From NCBI GenBank assembly GCA_021018995.1, contig CM037593.1, positions 41,615,810-41,679,809 of the forward strand: a stretch of DNA of 64,000 bases, given 5' to 3'. The stretch's first letter is position 1. Every line of letters starts with the position of its first letter. Position numbers and translations under genes: made by a program. The DNA comes from Chloranthus sessilifolius (Eukaryota; Streptophyta; Magnoliopsida; Chloranthales; Chloranthaceae). This document shows, piece after piece, positions 1-8,915 of this stretch. The notes under the pieces were generated by a model. It saw only the letters and a list, made by a program, of their open reading frames with translations. It was not told the DNA's origin and made no database searches.

Positions 1-31
1 CTTTGTTATCCACATCTAATAGATTAAATCA

Positions 32-334
32 ATGATTGAGGCCAATAGTACGTTGCCGGTGAGACTCGATTTACTCGCTGATTTTTCATATACTCATGCA
101 AGAAGATTCACTGGATACACTATCAATGATTATAAATTTCGAACAACTAATAAGGAGAGGAAGGCTACAACACAAAATAGTGGTGTGATGGTCATTGCAA
201 GCACTCTAAGCTATTCAAGCGCAAAGGACAAAAATCCAGTTTCAGGGGAGATCACATATTACGAACGTCTCGTGGACATAATTGAGTTGACTTATCGCCA
301 AGGACATAATTGGTTTGTTATTCTAATACATTGG
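32..334 (+). pseudogene. CACTA transposase C-terminal (DUF4216-like) fragment
   Basis: The reading frame contains INDYKFRTTNKERKATTQNS, then GVMV and YYERLVDIIELTYRQG. This matches the DUF4216 pattern of En/Spm-type TNP2 proteins, which reads roughly G-x-x-F-x-T-x-x-R-x-x-x-TQNSGV followed by Y-G-x-L-x-x-I-I-E-L-x-Y. DUF4216 lies near the C-terminus of these transposase-associated proteins. The core DDE domain would be upstream, outside the window. The frame loses similarity at about 330, and I found none of the usual downstream VLASQAQQVFYV-type block. It is therefore a broken or spliced remnant. The assignment comes from remembered family pattern, not a search. Confidence 0.55.
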
Positions 335-923
335 TCTGATGATCTTATTTTTTATTTTTTAGCGCATTTGTTATTCTATTTTGTATGTATAAGATTTTAG
401 TTTTCTAGAAGCATCTTTCAACTAATTATCTTGTATGTATGAGAGCTGCCATCAGATTTTAGTTTTTAGATTTTGAAACTGTTACATACATGTTGCAGGT
501 ATGAGATATTGATCTATTAAATTTGTTAACTAGCTTAGCTTATTTGGAGTTCAACAGATGATGAGATTCTGAAATGGATATTTATATCGATATCAGGGGG
601 CTTTCACTGATCAAGATTTTGGGGGGTACAAGGACACCATTAGAACAGGTGATTTGCAGGTATGGGTATTTGAACTAAGATCCAATCTCTTGATAAGATG
701 ACCGAATTATTGAATTTAACAATTTTGGTGCCTTTTTTCTCATTTTGATGCAATGGATGACTGCTGGTAGAGGGATAATTCACTCATTTTGATGCAGTGA
801 ATGAACACAGTAGTCGTTAACAAAAACTACTGACATACTGATATACTGATGAAGTTATGTGGAAGCTTCTCATGGTCCTTAAATGGATAGGAAGATCACC
901 TTTGTGTTGGAAAACGTGCTCGG
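335..923. other. Non-coding stretch, no recognisable feature
   Basis: AT-rich sequence between the transposase fragment and the next coding-like stretch. Two short near-copies of a 'cactcattttgatgca' phrase occur around 742 and 781. I see no domain, TIR or RNA gene. Confidence 0.4.
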
Positions 924-1209
924 TTGCTGGTTGATGAAAGTGGAGATGACTTTGAAATGGAAGACGATTTACTTACACACCAGATGAATGATTATTCATT
1001 TGAGGATTTACTCGGTGATTCTTCTTTTGGTCAAGAAAACTGTATGACTCTCTACTTGCCTATAATTTTATGTTTTCTCCTTCATGTTCTTATTGAATTA
1101 ACCTATCAGGTTGGAGAAATTGAAGATAGGATGCGAAACGGTTATTATATTGGTCATGGCTTGAGCTCTGCCAAAGATGATATTATTCGAATGTGCCGGG
1201 ATGCAATAA
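924..1209 (+). pseudogene. Unrecognised coding-like exon(s), acidic
   Basis: The open frame starts with an acidic stretch (MLVDESGDDFEMEDDL). It then passes through a hydrophobic segment that looks like translated intron: a GTATGACT-type donor near 1041 and a TATCAG acceptor near 1109. It continues with VGEIEDRMRNGYY and SSAKDDIIRMCRDAI up to a strong GTAAGT donor at 1210. The two halves are probably exons at about 924-1040 and 1110-1209 of one gene fragment. I do not recognise the family. It could be the end of the CACTA gene, or another captured host gene together with 1789-1975. Confidence 0.35.
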
Positions 1210-1788
1210 GTAAGTTTGTTTGATATATTTTTTGTTTGTAAATTTAGATGAATTTTAGAAGCATATATGCTGTTTAATGACCTAAACCACCTAGATTCTT
1301 GAAATTTCTTACCTACCCCTGATATGACCAAAAATATTCTTACGGTTTTTTTATTTTTAAATATATATTCTATGACCTGCTTGGTTGTTATTATAATTAT
1401 ATTTTATTTTTTGAATTTAACTGACAATGTTACCAGTTATGGAAACTCGGGGTGGATAAAGTAATTTTTTTTTCCAGAATCTTGCTGGCTATGATCAAAA
1501 GGTGTTGGTGATGTTATACATATATATTTATATATTTGGACCTGCTTGGTTATTATTATTATTGCTATTTTTTTTTTCTAATTTACTGGTACAATTTCCA
1601 AGGAAATTTGGGGTGGATAAAGTAATTTTTTGTTCTGAAGTACGCTGTGTGGATGGCTCCAAAACTTTTTTTTGCCAAGATATGCCAATAATCTATTGCT
1701 ACTAGGTGTTCTGAATATTGTTGTCATGGTTTTTCCTTATTATTTTATTCAATGATTTTTTATAACTACATATGTTGTGGTAATACAG

Positions 1789-1975
1789 AGCAAAAAATCG
1801 TGGTGATGCCAAATATATGAATCGCATCATCATGGTATTCATCCAACTGGTAACAAATTTGGAAGAAAATTCCAAGTCAGTTAATGGAAGGGATGAAATG
1901 GTGAAGATGTTGAAAGATAGTTCAGTTGCTGGGTTTTCAGCAGCCTCTAAGTACAAAAAGAAACACAGTGAGTGA
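1789..1975 (+). pseudogene. Unrecognised terminal exon of a captured or host gene
   Basis: A TACAG acceptor ends at 1788. It is followed by 62 open codons ending in a TGA at 1973-1975. The peptide is mixed charged, with MNRIIMVFIQLVTNLEENS in the middle and a basic end, KYKKKHSE. Acceptor, codon usage and stop look like a true last exon. The phase does not join directly to the donor at 1210, so an exon may be missing or undetected between them. Two near-copies of a 'ggggtggataaagtaatttttt' phrase lie in the intervening sequence (about 1449 and 1610). Family unknown to me. Confidence 0.35.
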
Positions 1976-2018
1976 ATCAATGAAAGGAGAGGTATGAATA
2001 AGAGTAATAGCTCCTCCC

Positions 2019-2506
2019 ATGTCAATGGTGTGGTCGATTATGGAGACTAGGAAACAGCTTGGTGACGAAGTTCTAGAACATGAAGTCTATGGTATAGATC
2101 CTTATATCAATGGCAAGGAGAGGGAGGCGGTGATGGCCCAAATTGCTAATGGGTGCGAAGAATGGGGATTCTTTCAGGTAATTTGCATGTGTTATTTAGA
2201 ACCCCGCTTACACTTGTCATTTCCTAAAAGGAGGCACTGAATGTCTTTGACTTTTTTTTGTTGCAGTTGATAAACCATGGCATTCCTTCAGAACTATTGG
2301 ACAAAGTGAAGAAAGTGTGCTCTGATTCTTATAAGTTGGAGAGAGAAGAAGGTATCAAGGACTCAGCTCCTATGATGCTGTTGAACGAGTTGTTGAAAAG
2401 AACCAACGGTGGCAATGTGGAGGAGAGGTTTGAAAACGTTGACCGGGAGGATGTGTTTACCCTCCAAGATGATAACCAAAGGCCATCCATCCCAATTAAA
2501 TTCAAG
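2019..2506 (+). pseudogene. ACC oxidase-like fragment (exons 1 and 2 only)
   Basis: ACC oxidase is an Fe(II)/ascorbate dioxygenase that makes ethylene from ACC. Exon 1 (about 2019 or 2040 to 2177) encodes NGKEREAVMAQIANGCEEWG then FFQ, followed by GTAATTTG. Exon 2 (2267-2506, after a TTGCAG acceptor) encodes LINHGIPSELLDKVKK, YKLEREE, LLNELL and DVFTLQDDNQRPS, then a GTAAGT donor. These match the N-terminal DIOX_N part of ACC oxidases, and both exon borders sit where the family has them. The exons carrying the HxD...H iron site and the RxS ascorbate motif are absent downstream, so no enzyme can be made. The N-terminal IPVIDFSKL-type segment is altered (VYGIDPYI). It is a truncated copy, probably captured by the CACTA element. 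Confidence 0.85.
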
Positions 2507-3896
2507 TAAGTTCTACTAATATGAAATCAGTAACTGAAATTTAGTTTCAATTCAATCTCATATCAGTTATATTTAAGTTAAAAATCAGTTACTGAAATTT
2601 AGTTTGATTTGTTAATGTTTATTATACCTGTCATTTTATAGTTATAATATTTAGATATAGAAATATATAATTTATGCATGCTACATCATACATATATAAT
2701 ATGATAAAGAGCAGTAAATGGTACCACTGGTACATGTTTATATATATATATATATATAGGAAGAAGAGATTATTAAAATGTATAACTAAATTAATCAGAG
2801 TAGTCATGGCTCTCAGGTTACAAATATTATATGAAGAAAGAAATGGTCATAGTATTCCATGTGCAGTCTAACATTATAGTGAGAATTGATTCCATGTCAT
2901 GACTTAAAAGAGTACTATTTTATAGGACAAGTGTACCTAAAGGGGGCACAAATGTGGTACGGATGAAATGGTCCATTTATACTGGAGAATTCTCAGGTCC
3001 CCTTCCTCCATGGGCTGTCATCCCACACGTTTTCTATTCTCCGAGTTTGAAGACCGGTGGGTCACTAACAACAATCATGTTGCAAGGGTATACATAGGGG
3101 GGCATCATTGGGCCTTGTAAGTTACAATAAGGGGAAAGAGTCTTAAATGCTTGATTAATCTCTCAAAACACTTTTATGTTGATTACAAATCATTATCATG
3201 ATCATCATCATAGTCAGATATGATGATGAAACCTCATTTATTTTTGATGATATGCAAAAGCCAGATATGTTTTTTCTTCTTTTTTGCTTTACTTTGCCTC
3301 TTAATATGTTTCATTTAAGAGATTTCAAAAGAGTAAATCATTTTTATACAGTGAGGCATCGACCTTTTTTCATTATGAAGTTCCATGCAACAGCAGTGGA
3401 GATCTTTTTAGCTTTTATCTTATTAATGTATACTATTCCATGCGTGACTATTACTTTTGTAGTGGATCATCTTAGTTGATACTTTAACTAAGACAGTTGA
3501 TTGATCTCGTTGTTTTCTTAGAGTAGGGCTTTTGAAGATGGATACTCATCTCCCCCATGTATGAGTGATATTTTTAGATGGGTTTTGGCAATCTTATAAA
3601 TGGCAGTTATGGGTTTTGGCAATCTTATAAATGCCTAAAACTGCCCTTTAACTTTACAGAAGTACCTCTTAATATTTTAATTGACAAGAAATCTTCTGCT
3701 TGTTTTGAACTTTGAAGCAGCAAGAATGCCTTATTGCAAGTAAAACAAACACACAATATGAGTGTGCATGAATTTTGAGTGGTCACTGCTTTCATGCTAC
3801 ATTTCACATTGATGCAATATAGTTCTTGTGGCAATTTCTTTGCTGAGCAGTTGTATTTAGTTACAGACCTGACTATCTTGATCATCATTTAAACAC
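2507..3896. other. Non-coding stretch after the ACC oxidase fragment
   Basis: The first part may be remaining intron 2. It holds a short TA run (2737-2757). A direct repeat of about 25 bp (TGGGTTTTGGCAATCTTATA) lies at 3578-3602 and 3609-3632. The open frames at 3198-3479 and 3625-3888 have no recognisable domain and look like chance. Confidence 0.4.
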
Positions 3897-4270
3897 CAAA
3901 ATGGTGTTTAAATGATCTTTACACCAGTAAGGGTTAAAGATGTGGGTAGTGAAAGTGATATATTATATAATGAAGCACAATGGGCCAAAAATCAAACTTT
4001 TTGAGAAATTTGAACCATCCGATGTGTTGACTATAATATCAACCATTGTTTAGTTTTAGTGGGTGTTATTAAAGTTCATCAATTGGATGGTTCACATCCA
4101 CTTATAGGCATGTTCTTTGGGCTGAGATATCTTCCAATGATAAATTGCCACTTTGAGAATTTAGATTAGTCAAAGATGTGTGCCACATGGCATACTGATA
4201 AATCATGCTTCAATGGAGTGAGATAAAAAGTATAAATTTAATGGTGTAAGATCATTTAAACGCCATTCTG
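3897..4270. mobile_element. MITE with about 30-bp terminal inverted repeats
   Basis: The left end CAAAATGGTGTTTAAATGAT is matched by the reverse complement of the right end, CAGAATGGCGTTTAAATGAT. Both continue as CTT(T)ACACC. The interior is non-coding. I could not define a clear target-site duplication, so the superfamily is uncertain. It lies between the ACC oxidase and NTH1 fragments. Confidence 0.6.
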
Positions 4271-4722
4271 TAGTTTAAATATTGGTCAAGAGTCTTATCC
4301 CTTTAGTTTATAGCATGGTGGTCACAACAATGTTTTTGTGCTTGTAGGGCATCACTGACATTTAGATTCATGCCACAAGGCAATGTACCCCAATTTCATC
4401 AGCTGGTCAGATAATTCCTTAAAGCTTTGTGCCAATCTCTGTAAGCCAATTTATGGATGACTTATCTGCTGAAGAGGATGCAATATGCAACCGCCTGGTT
4501 AATACTTACGTAAGTTCACACTGATCGAAGCTGAAAAACAAGCTATATAAGTAAATAGCCACACCCCTATGCATTTCTCTGTTTTTCTTCTGCACTTAAA
4601 GGTTAGCAGAATCTGAGAGTTTTAAAAGGAGAATTCTATTCTTGATAATTTAGATGTTTGAATTTTGAAATGGTGAATCAAGTGGATGAGGCAATTTAAA
4701 CTATGCATTTCATCCAATGCAG
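4271..4722. other. Non-coding, probably intron upstream of the NTH1 fragment
   Basis: It ends with a CCAATGCAG acceptor at 4722 that opens the first NTH1 exon. No other feature was recognised. Confidence 0.4.
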
Positions 4723-5806
4723 TGGGCCCACCTGCGAATTGGGAAGAAGTCCTTGAAGGCATTAGGGAGATGAGGTCTTTTGAAGATGCTCCCGTAGACT
4801 CCATGGGATGTGAGAAAGTTGGCAGCATTCTACCACCAAAGGTAATATATGCCTCTCATGTAGCAGTGGTAGATATGGACTTATTGATGTGTGTCTTTAA
4901 TTTTCACTTTAGGTTTAGCAAACATAATGGGCCTGGTTTGATCAAAGTACTTTCAAAAATTAATTTTCGATTTAAGTTACATTCCATCTTTTTTACTTTC
5001 ATTAAAGTAGAATGTTAGTTTGGTAAAATATCTAGTGTAAGAAAAAAATGTTTTGTAAAATACCCTCTTATTACTATCATGTTATGCTAGTCAACGTTTG
5101 ACTAAAAGATAACTTTTAATCAAAAGTCAAACTTTGACAGAAATTAAATATTGACCAATCAAAATTAAGTAGTAACCACTAATCACTTCCTACCCATTCG
5201 AAGTTTGGAAAACATAAATTTTAACGAAAGTTGATCTTTGACAAAAAGTCATTCTTTGACCAATAATAATTGCACGCGGCTAAATTACAAATTTACACAG
5301 TGATAGCTAGTATCTACGGTCAGGTTTTACTAGTCAAACTTTTATGTGTATCCAAACGGGCCCTAAGTGTTCTATGTATGAGGTCAGTTGGCAACTGGCT
5401 TATTTTCTCATATTTATTTATTTATTTCCCTCGTTAGCAATCTAAATTTTGTGTGTTGCTAATGGTATATTCCTGAATGGATAAACAATGCCTCTAGTTA
5501 ACATAAATTCTTTTTTCTTATATCAGGAAAGAAGATTTGCTGTTTTAGTCTCTTCGCTTCTATCAAGCCAAACAAAGGATGCAATTACACATGGCAAGTT
5601 ATAATACTTATCAGTCTTATTAGATGATACTTGATACAAGTGGTTCCTTTTTCCATGTTATAATTTTTTTTTCTAGGTACAAAATTTATTTTGTGACTTC
5701 AATTTGGACTTCAGGAGCAGTACAACGGCTAACTCAGAACTGTCTCCTGGTTGCTGATGCCATTATCAATGCTGGGGAATCAACCATTAAGAACTTGATC
5801 TACTTA
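4723..5806 (+). pseudogene. NTH1-like endonuclease III fragment (three exons)
   Basis: NTH1 is a bifunctional DNA glycosylase/AP lyase that removes oxidised pyrimidines in base excision repair. Three exons are visible. 4723-4841 encodes [20 protein letters not shown], then [18 protein letters not shown]. 5527-5593 encodes [20 protein letters not shown] then TH. 5715-5806 encodes AVQRLTQNCLL and INAGESTIKNLIYL. These match the start of the endonuclease III fold in plant NTH1. The following exons, which carry the helix-hairpin-helix, the catalytic Lys/Asp and the FeS cysteines, are absent, so the copy cannot be active. All splice phases are consistent. The second intron starts with GC (GGCAAGT at 5593-5599), a non-canonical but functional-looking GC-AG intron. 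A MITE lies in the first intron. It is probably captured DNA; the exons themselves show no stop. Confidence 0.88.
4929..5363. mobile_element. MITE in NTH1 fragment intron
   Basis: The left end GGGCCTGGTTTGAT and the right end ATCCAAACGGGCCC (reverse complement GGGCCCGTTTGGAT) form short imperfect TIRs of a very common plant MITE type. The interior contains several TTTGAC/GTCAAA phrases (5090-5260) arranged as direct and inverted copies. The flanking duplication is not clear. Confidence 0.55.
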
Positions 5807-5982
5807 GTATGTCTCATCTCACTGTAGTACTGTACTCTTTGGGGTTCCTAGTCATGCATCTATTCTTGAAATTTATTTAGAATCTGGTATAGATTATGGG
5901 TGTGGCAACAAGTATAGCCAATATTCATTAACTCTCATCTCCATGGTTAATTTCAGTGGTTTAAAGTTTGGGTGCTTCTGGT

Positions 5983-6393
5983 CGCCCTTATAGGATTATT
6001 GAAAGTGCCTGCATCCGAAACCCCAATGAAACTCGTTGACTGCATGGAACTAGACGATGGAGATAGTTTTACGCTCCAATTTTCAACACAGTGGATCTTG
6101 AGACCATGATCTTATAATCAGATGGTTAATTTTATATTTCATGTGGCACAAATGCCAAAAGAATGGCCCTAAAATCACATTTGAGCGTCATGTGTGCCAT
6201 GTGATTTTCTGGCCACTTTTTTGGGATCCATGCCACATGCAATAAAAAAATGACAGTCTGATGGCATTCTCATGGTCTCAAGATCCATTGTAGAAAATTG
6301 GAATGAAAAATGATATCCTTCATTGAATTCCATGCTGCCAATGGATTTTAGTGAGTTTTGGACGTAGGTGCTTTCAGTATTCTTGTAGGCGCG
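5983..6393. mobile_element. Long-armed inverted-repeat MITE
   Basis: The left arm (5983-6115) and right arm (about 6255-6393) are inverted copies at roughly 70 percent identity by eye. Both contain GGATCTTGAGACCATGA in opposite orientation plus matching CCAATTTTC and GCATGGAA blocks. A second right-arm-like copy lies at 7970-8090, just outside the CACTA terminus. Non-coding. Confidence 0.55.
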
Positions 6394-6580
6394 AACAGAG
6401 GTTCCCTTATAGTTTTTGAAATTTCATTTGCATTTGATTGAGAGTTGTTCTACCATTAGTATTTCACATGACCAACCACACAGTAGAAACTATATAAAGC
6501 AGATTAGGAAAATGATATCATATACCAGTGCTTCAGGTTTTGCACAAAGAAACCAACTCCCCATCCACCTGTAAGAGCAG

Positions 6581-7292
6581 ATGCTCGCACACTTGTGTTT
6601 GAAGTTTCAGACAGTTTCAGAGGGACTGCAGCAACAGAAGACTCTTGACATCCTTCCGAAAGCCATCCGATGTAGTATCTCTCATTTCTTATTTTACCCT
6701 GTGATCGGTGAGGTCTACTTGTTCCATGGTGTTTCGAATGATTTTCTTTTCCAACTAGTAAGGCGCTTTAACCATCTGTCTTTCTCAATTTTTATATTCC
6801 ACCAGCTTGAATGTTTCCTTTACCTTGGTGACTTGCTTTGAAGGTGTCAGGGATGAAAGCCGAATATTTTCCTCCCAATGAAGGATGTGATCCTTCAAAA
6901 CGAAGCCCCAACCGAATTTTACATCCCGGTGACTGGTGCTGTGGTAACCACTGAACTTTGTTTTTGGTGTTTTTTTTCTGAGAATAAATTAATCGCCGTC
7001 CAATTCTTGTGGTGCATTTAAAAAAAAAAATCATTTTGTTTACTCTTGCAGTTTTTTTTTTGACAATTTACGTTCACATAATCCTTGAAATTGATGCCTT
7101 GTAACTTTCCTATTCCCTTTGTGGGATCTGCTAGAATATACAAATGGAACAGAGCAGGCAAGTTTTCTCACAAATACCAGAAAATGATATCATATACTAC
7201 TCTAACTGAGACCATTCCCTAACGTGGACTAATGAATGGTTCCAGGTTGTTCGAGAGTTAAGGAAGGGGGATCTTTTCGGCGAGATCGGTGT
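6581..7292 (+). pseudogene. AKT1-type shaker K+ channel fragment (cyclic-nucleotide-binding region)
   Basis: AKT-type channels are inward-rectifying plasma-membrane K+ channels. Only the segment from the C-linker into the cNMP-binding-like domain is present. Exon 6581-6756 encodes AHLCLKFQTVSEGLQQQ, LPKAIRCSISHFLFYPVIGE and VYLFHGVSNDFLFQL. Exon 6844-6943 encodes KAEYFPPNE and, after a one-base insertion near 6884, VILQNEAPTEFYIPVTGAV. Exon 7125-7157 encodes DLLEYTNGTEQ. Exon 7246-7292 encodes VVRELRKGDLFGEIGVL. Pore and transmembrane exons are missing. The intron after 7157 begins with GCAAGT, a GC-AG intron. Similarity stops inside an exon at about 7292, which suggests a capture breakpoint and not loss by splicing. 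The frameshift and truncation make it non-functional. Confidence 0.85.
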
Positions 7293-7640
7293 ACTAATTG
7301 AATGATGCGTTTGAACCATAGTTCATTTTTTGTAATACTCCAGCCATCTAGAAAATGCTATGCACATTTCTTTTGTAACACTGTAGCATGAAAAAATGAG
7401 AGTTGTTACTTGTACACATAAATTTATTGTTAATGAAATTTCGGTGTTGTGAATTAAAATTTGCTTTTCTGAATGAGTTTTGAGCATGTTAATGTGTTTA
7501 TGCTAATGTGAATGAAAATGTGAGTATGCAAATGCAGGTTATGAATTTTCATAAATTAAAAAAAAATGCAGGTTATAAATTGTATTGCTAGGCAATATGG
7601 TTCTTGGAGCAAAAAAAAAAAATAGCATTAAAAAAAAAAT
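7293..7640. other. Non-coding, A-rich
   Basis: AT-rich sequence with several poly-A runs (7560-7640). A near-duplicated 'aaaaaatgcaggttat' phrase occurs at about 7530 and 7562. No gene seen. Confidence 0.4.
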
Positions 7641-7649
7641 ATTTAACAG

Positions 7650-7969
7650 GAGATCACTTATTGGAGACGGCTTTAAGCTGTCTCCAATAACATCAGATCA
7701 CTTATTGGAGATGGCCAAAAGTTGTCTCCAATAGCAAGAGATGACATATTAGAGACGACTTTGAGGTGTCTCCAACATATCTTTGGAGACGGCTTATGGC
7801 CATCTCCAATAACCTTGACTATTAGAGACGGCTCCCATTTGGTCTCCAAAGACAATGGAGACGGGACTATTTGAGACTACATGGAAGCCATCTCCAATAC
7901 TATTGGAGACGACTTAGACACTTTGGAGACGGCCAAAAGCCGTCTCCAATAAACATATTTTTTCTAGTG
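7650..7969 (+). repeat. CACTA subterminal repeats and right terminus
   Basis: The motif TTGGAGACGGC, or its complement GCCGTCTCCAA, occurs about ten times in both orientations with variable spacing. The last pair forms a perfect hairpin (GGAGACGGC...GCCGTCTCC at 7924-7946) next to the terminus at 7969. In CACTA elements such repeats bind the TNPA-type protein and bring the two ends together. Assignment by structure and the CTAGTG end. Confidence 0.8.
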
Positions 7970-8090
7970 CCATGATCTTAAGATCCATTACACATAAGAT
8001 CAGGATGAAAAATACTCTCCATCATCTAATTCAAAGCAGTCAATGGTTTTTGGCTGTGGTGCCCTCGGAGATCCCGCTGCTGCAAATAGA
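7970..8090. repeat. MITE arm flanking the CACTA end
   Basis: CCATGATCTTAAGATCCATT and the following GGATGAAAAATACTCTCCAT resemble the right arm of the MITE at 5983-6393. The CACTA element therefore seems to have inserted into, or beside, a copy of that MITE family. Confidence 0.4.
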
Positions 8091-8393
8091 CACCCCCTTC
8101 CTGTTTCACCCGGAACATTAAACTCATTGGTTGATTCAAGCCGTCCAATTATAGCGTTTTGTTGAATAAGTACAGGCTGACTTTCATCTTATGGCTCTCG
8201 ATGAAATAATCGAACTCTTCCAATCGTGTGAGATTTCTTCTGAATCACATCTACATCTCGAAATGGTCAAATATAAATGCCACTTGTGATATGATGCTGG
8301 GCAGCGTTGACATGCATGCACCAGAGCTAGTGCACAAGCTTATACACTCGACACTAGTTCTTGGAGATTTTATTTGGGTTAAGGGAGCTCACC
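8091..8393. other. Unassigned non-coding sequence
   Basis: No domain, TIR or RNA gene recognised. The open frame starting at 8228 runs into the neighbouring element and has no coding character. Confidence 0.35.
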
Positions 8394-8915
8394 TAGGGCT
8401 GCAACAGAGCCGGGCCGGCTGGAGAGCTCAACTTGAAAATGAAAGCGTTTTCTCTCTTAAATTCTACTCGAGAGTCAAAGTCAAATTTTTTATTTAAAGC
8501 TCGATTGAAGTAGAGCCGAGCTAGAGCTGAGCTTGTAAAGCTAGGCTTGACTTGACTCGACGTGATTAATATTAGATAATATTTTTGTATATAATAAAAA
8601 TATATTATATAGAATCTATATAATTTTCTTTTCCTTTTTTTTGTCTTATAATAAAATTGAACTAATGATTACTTTATAATGGATAAATATGTACTACATA
8701 TATAACTTTTATGATCCTCTATTAAAGTTTGCGCTCACTCTTCACGTTCTCCATTAAAACTCTCTCTCACATCCATTAAATTAAAGCTATTTGTCAGTAC
8801 TAGTCTTAGTGAACTACCAGCCCGACAAATTCACCAACTGCATCTCAGATTCTCAAGTAACCCTAATATAATTAGAGCTTTTAATCAATATTTAGTACAT
8901 TAAATTTAAATATTG

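Larger units (their letters stand above)
1..7969 (+). mobile_element. CACTA (En/Spm-like) transposon, right part, with captured host gene fragments
   Basis: The right terminus is seen directly: TATTTTTTCTAGTG at 7956-7969 is the reverse complement of a CACTAGAAAAAATA end. It is preceded by a 300-bp block of GGAGACGGC direct and inverted repeats, the usual CACTA subterminal structure. The left end lies outside the window. At 32-330 a fragment resembles the DUF4216 domain of CACTA TNP2 proteins, in the orientation expected for a gene running toward this terminus. Between them lie fragments of at least three unrelated host genes on the same strand, with introns retained: ACC oxidase, NTH1 and an AKT1-type channel. 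This is the layout of gene-capturing CACTA elements. That all of 1-7969 is one element is inference; the left terminus is needed to prove it. Confidence 0.6.

Noticed and set aside
3198-3479. Open frame of 93 codons, hydrophobic
   Set aside because: AT-rich, no domain, no splice context; looks like chance.
2019-7292. A functional host gene cluster for ethylene synthesis, DNA repair and K+ transport
   Set aside because: All copies lack key exons, one has a frameshift, and they sit in a transposon.
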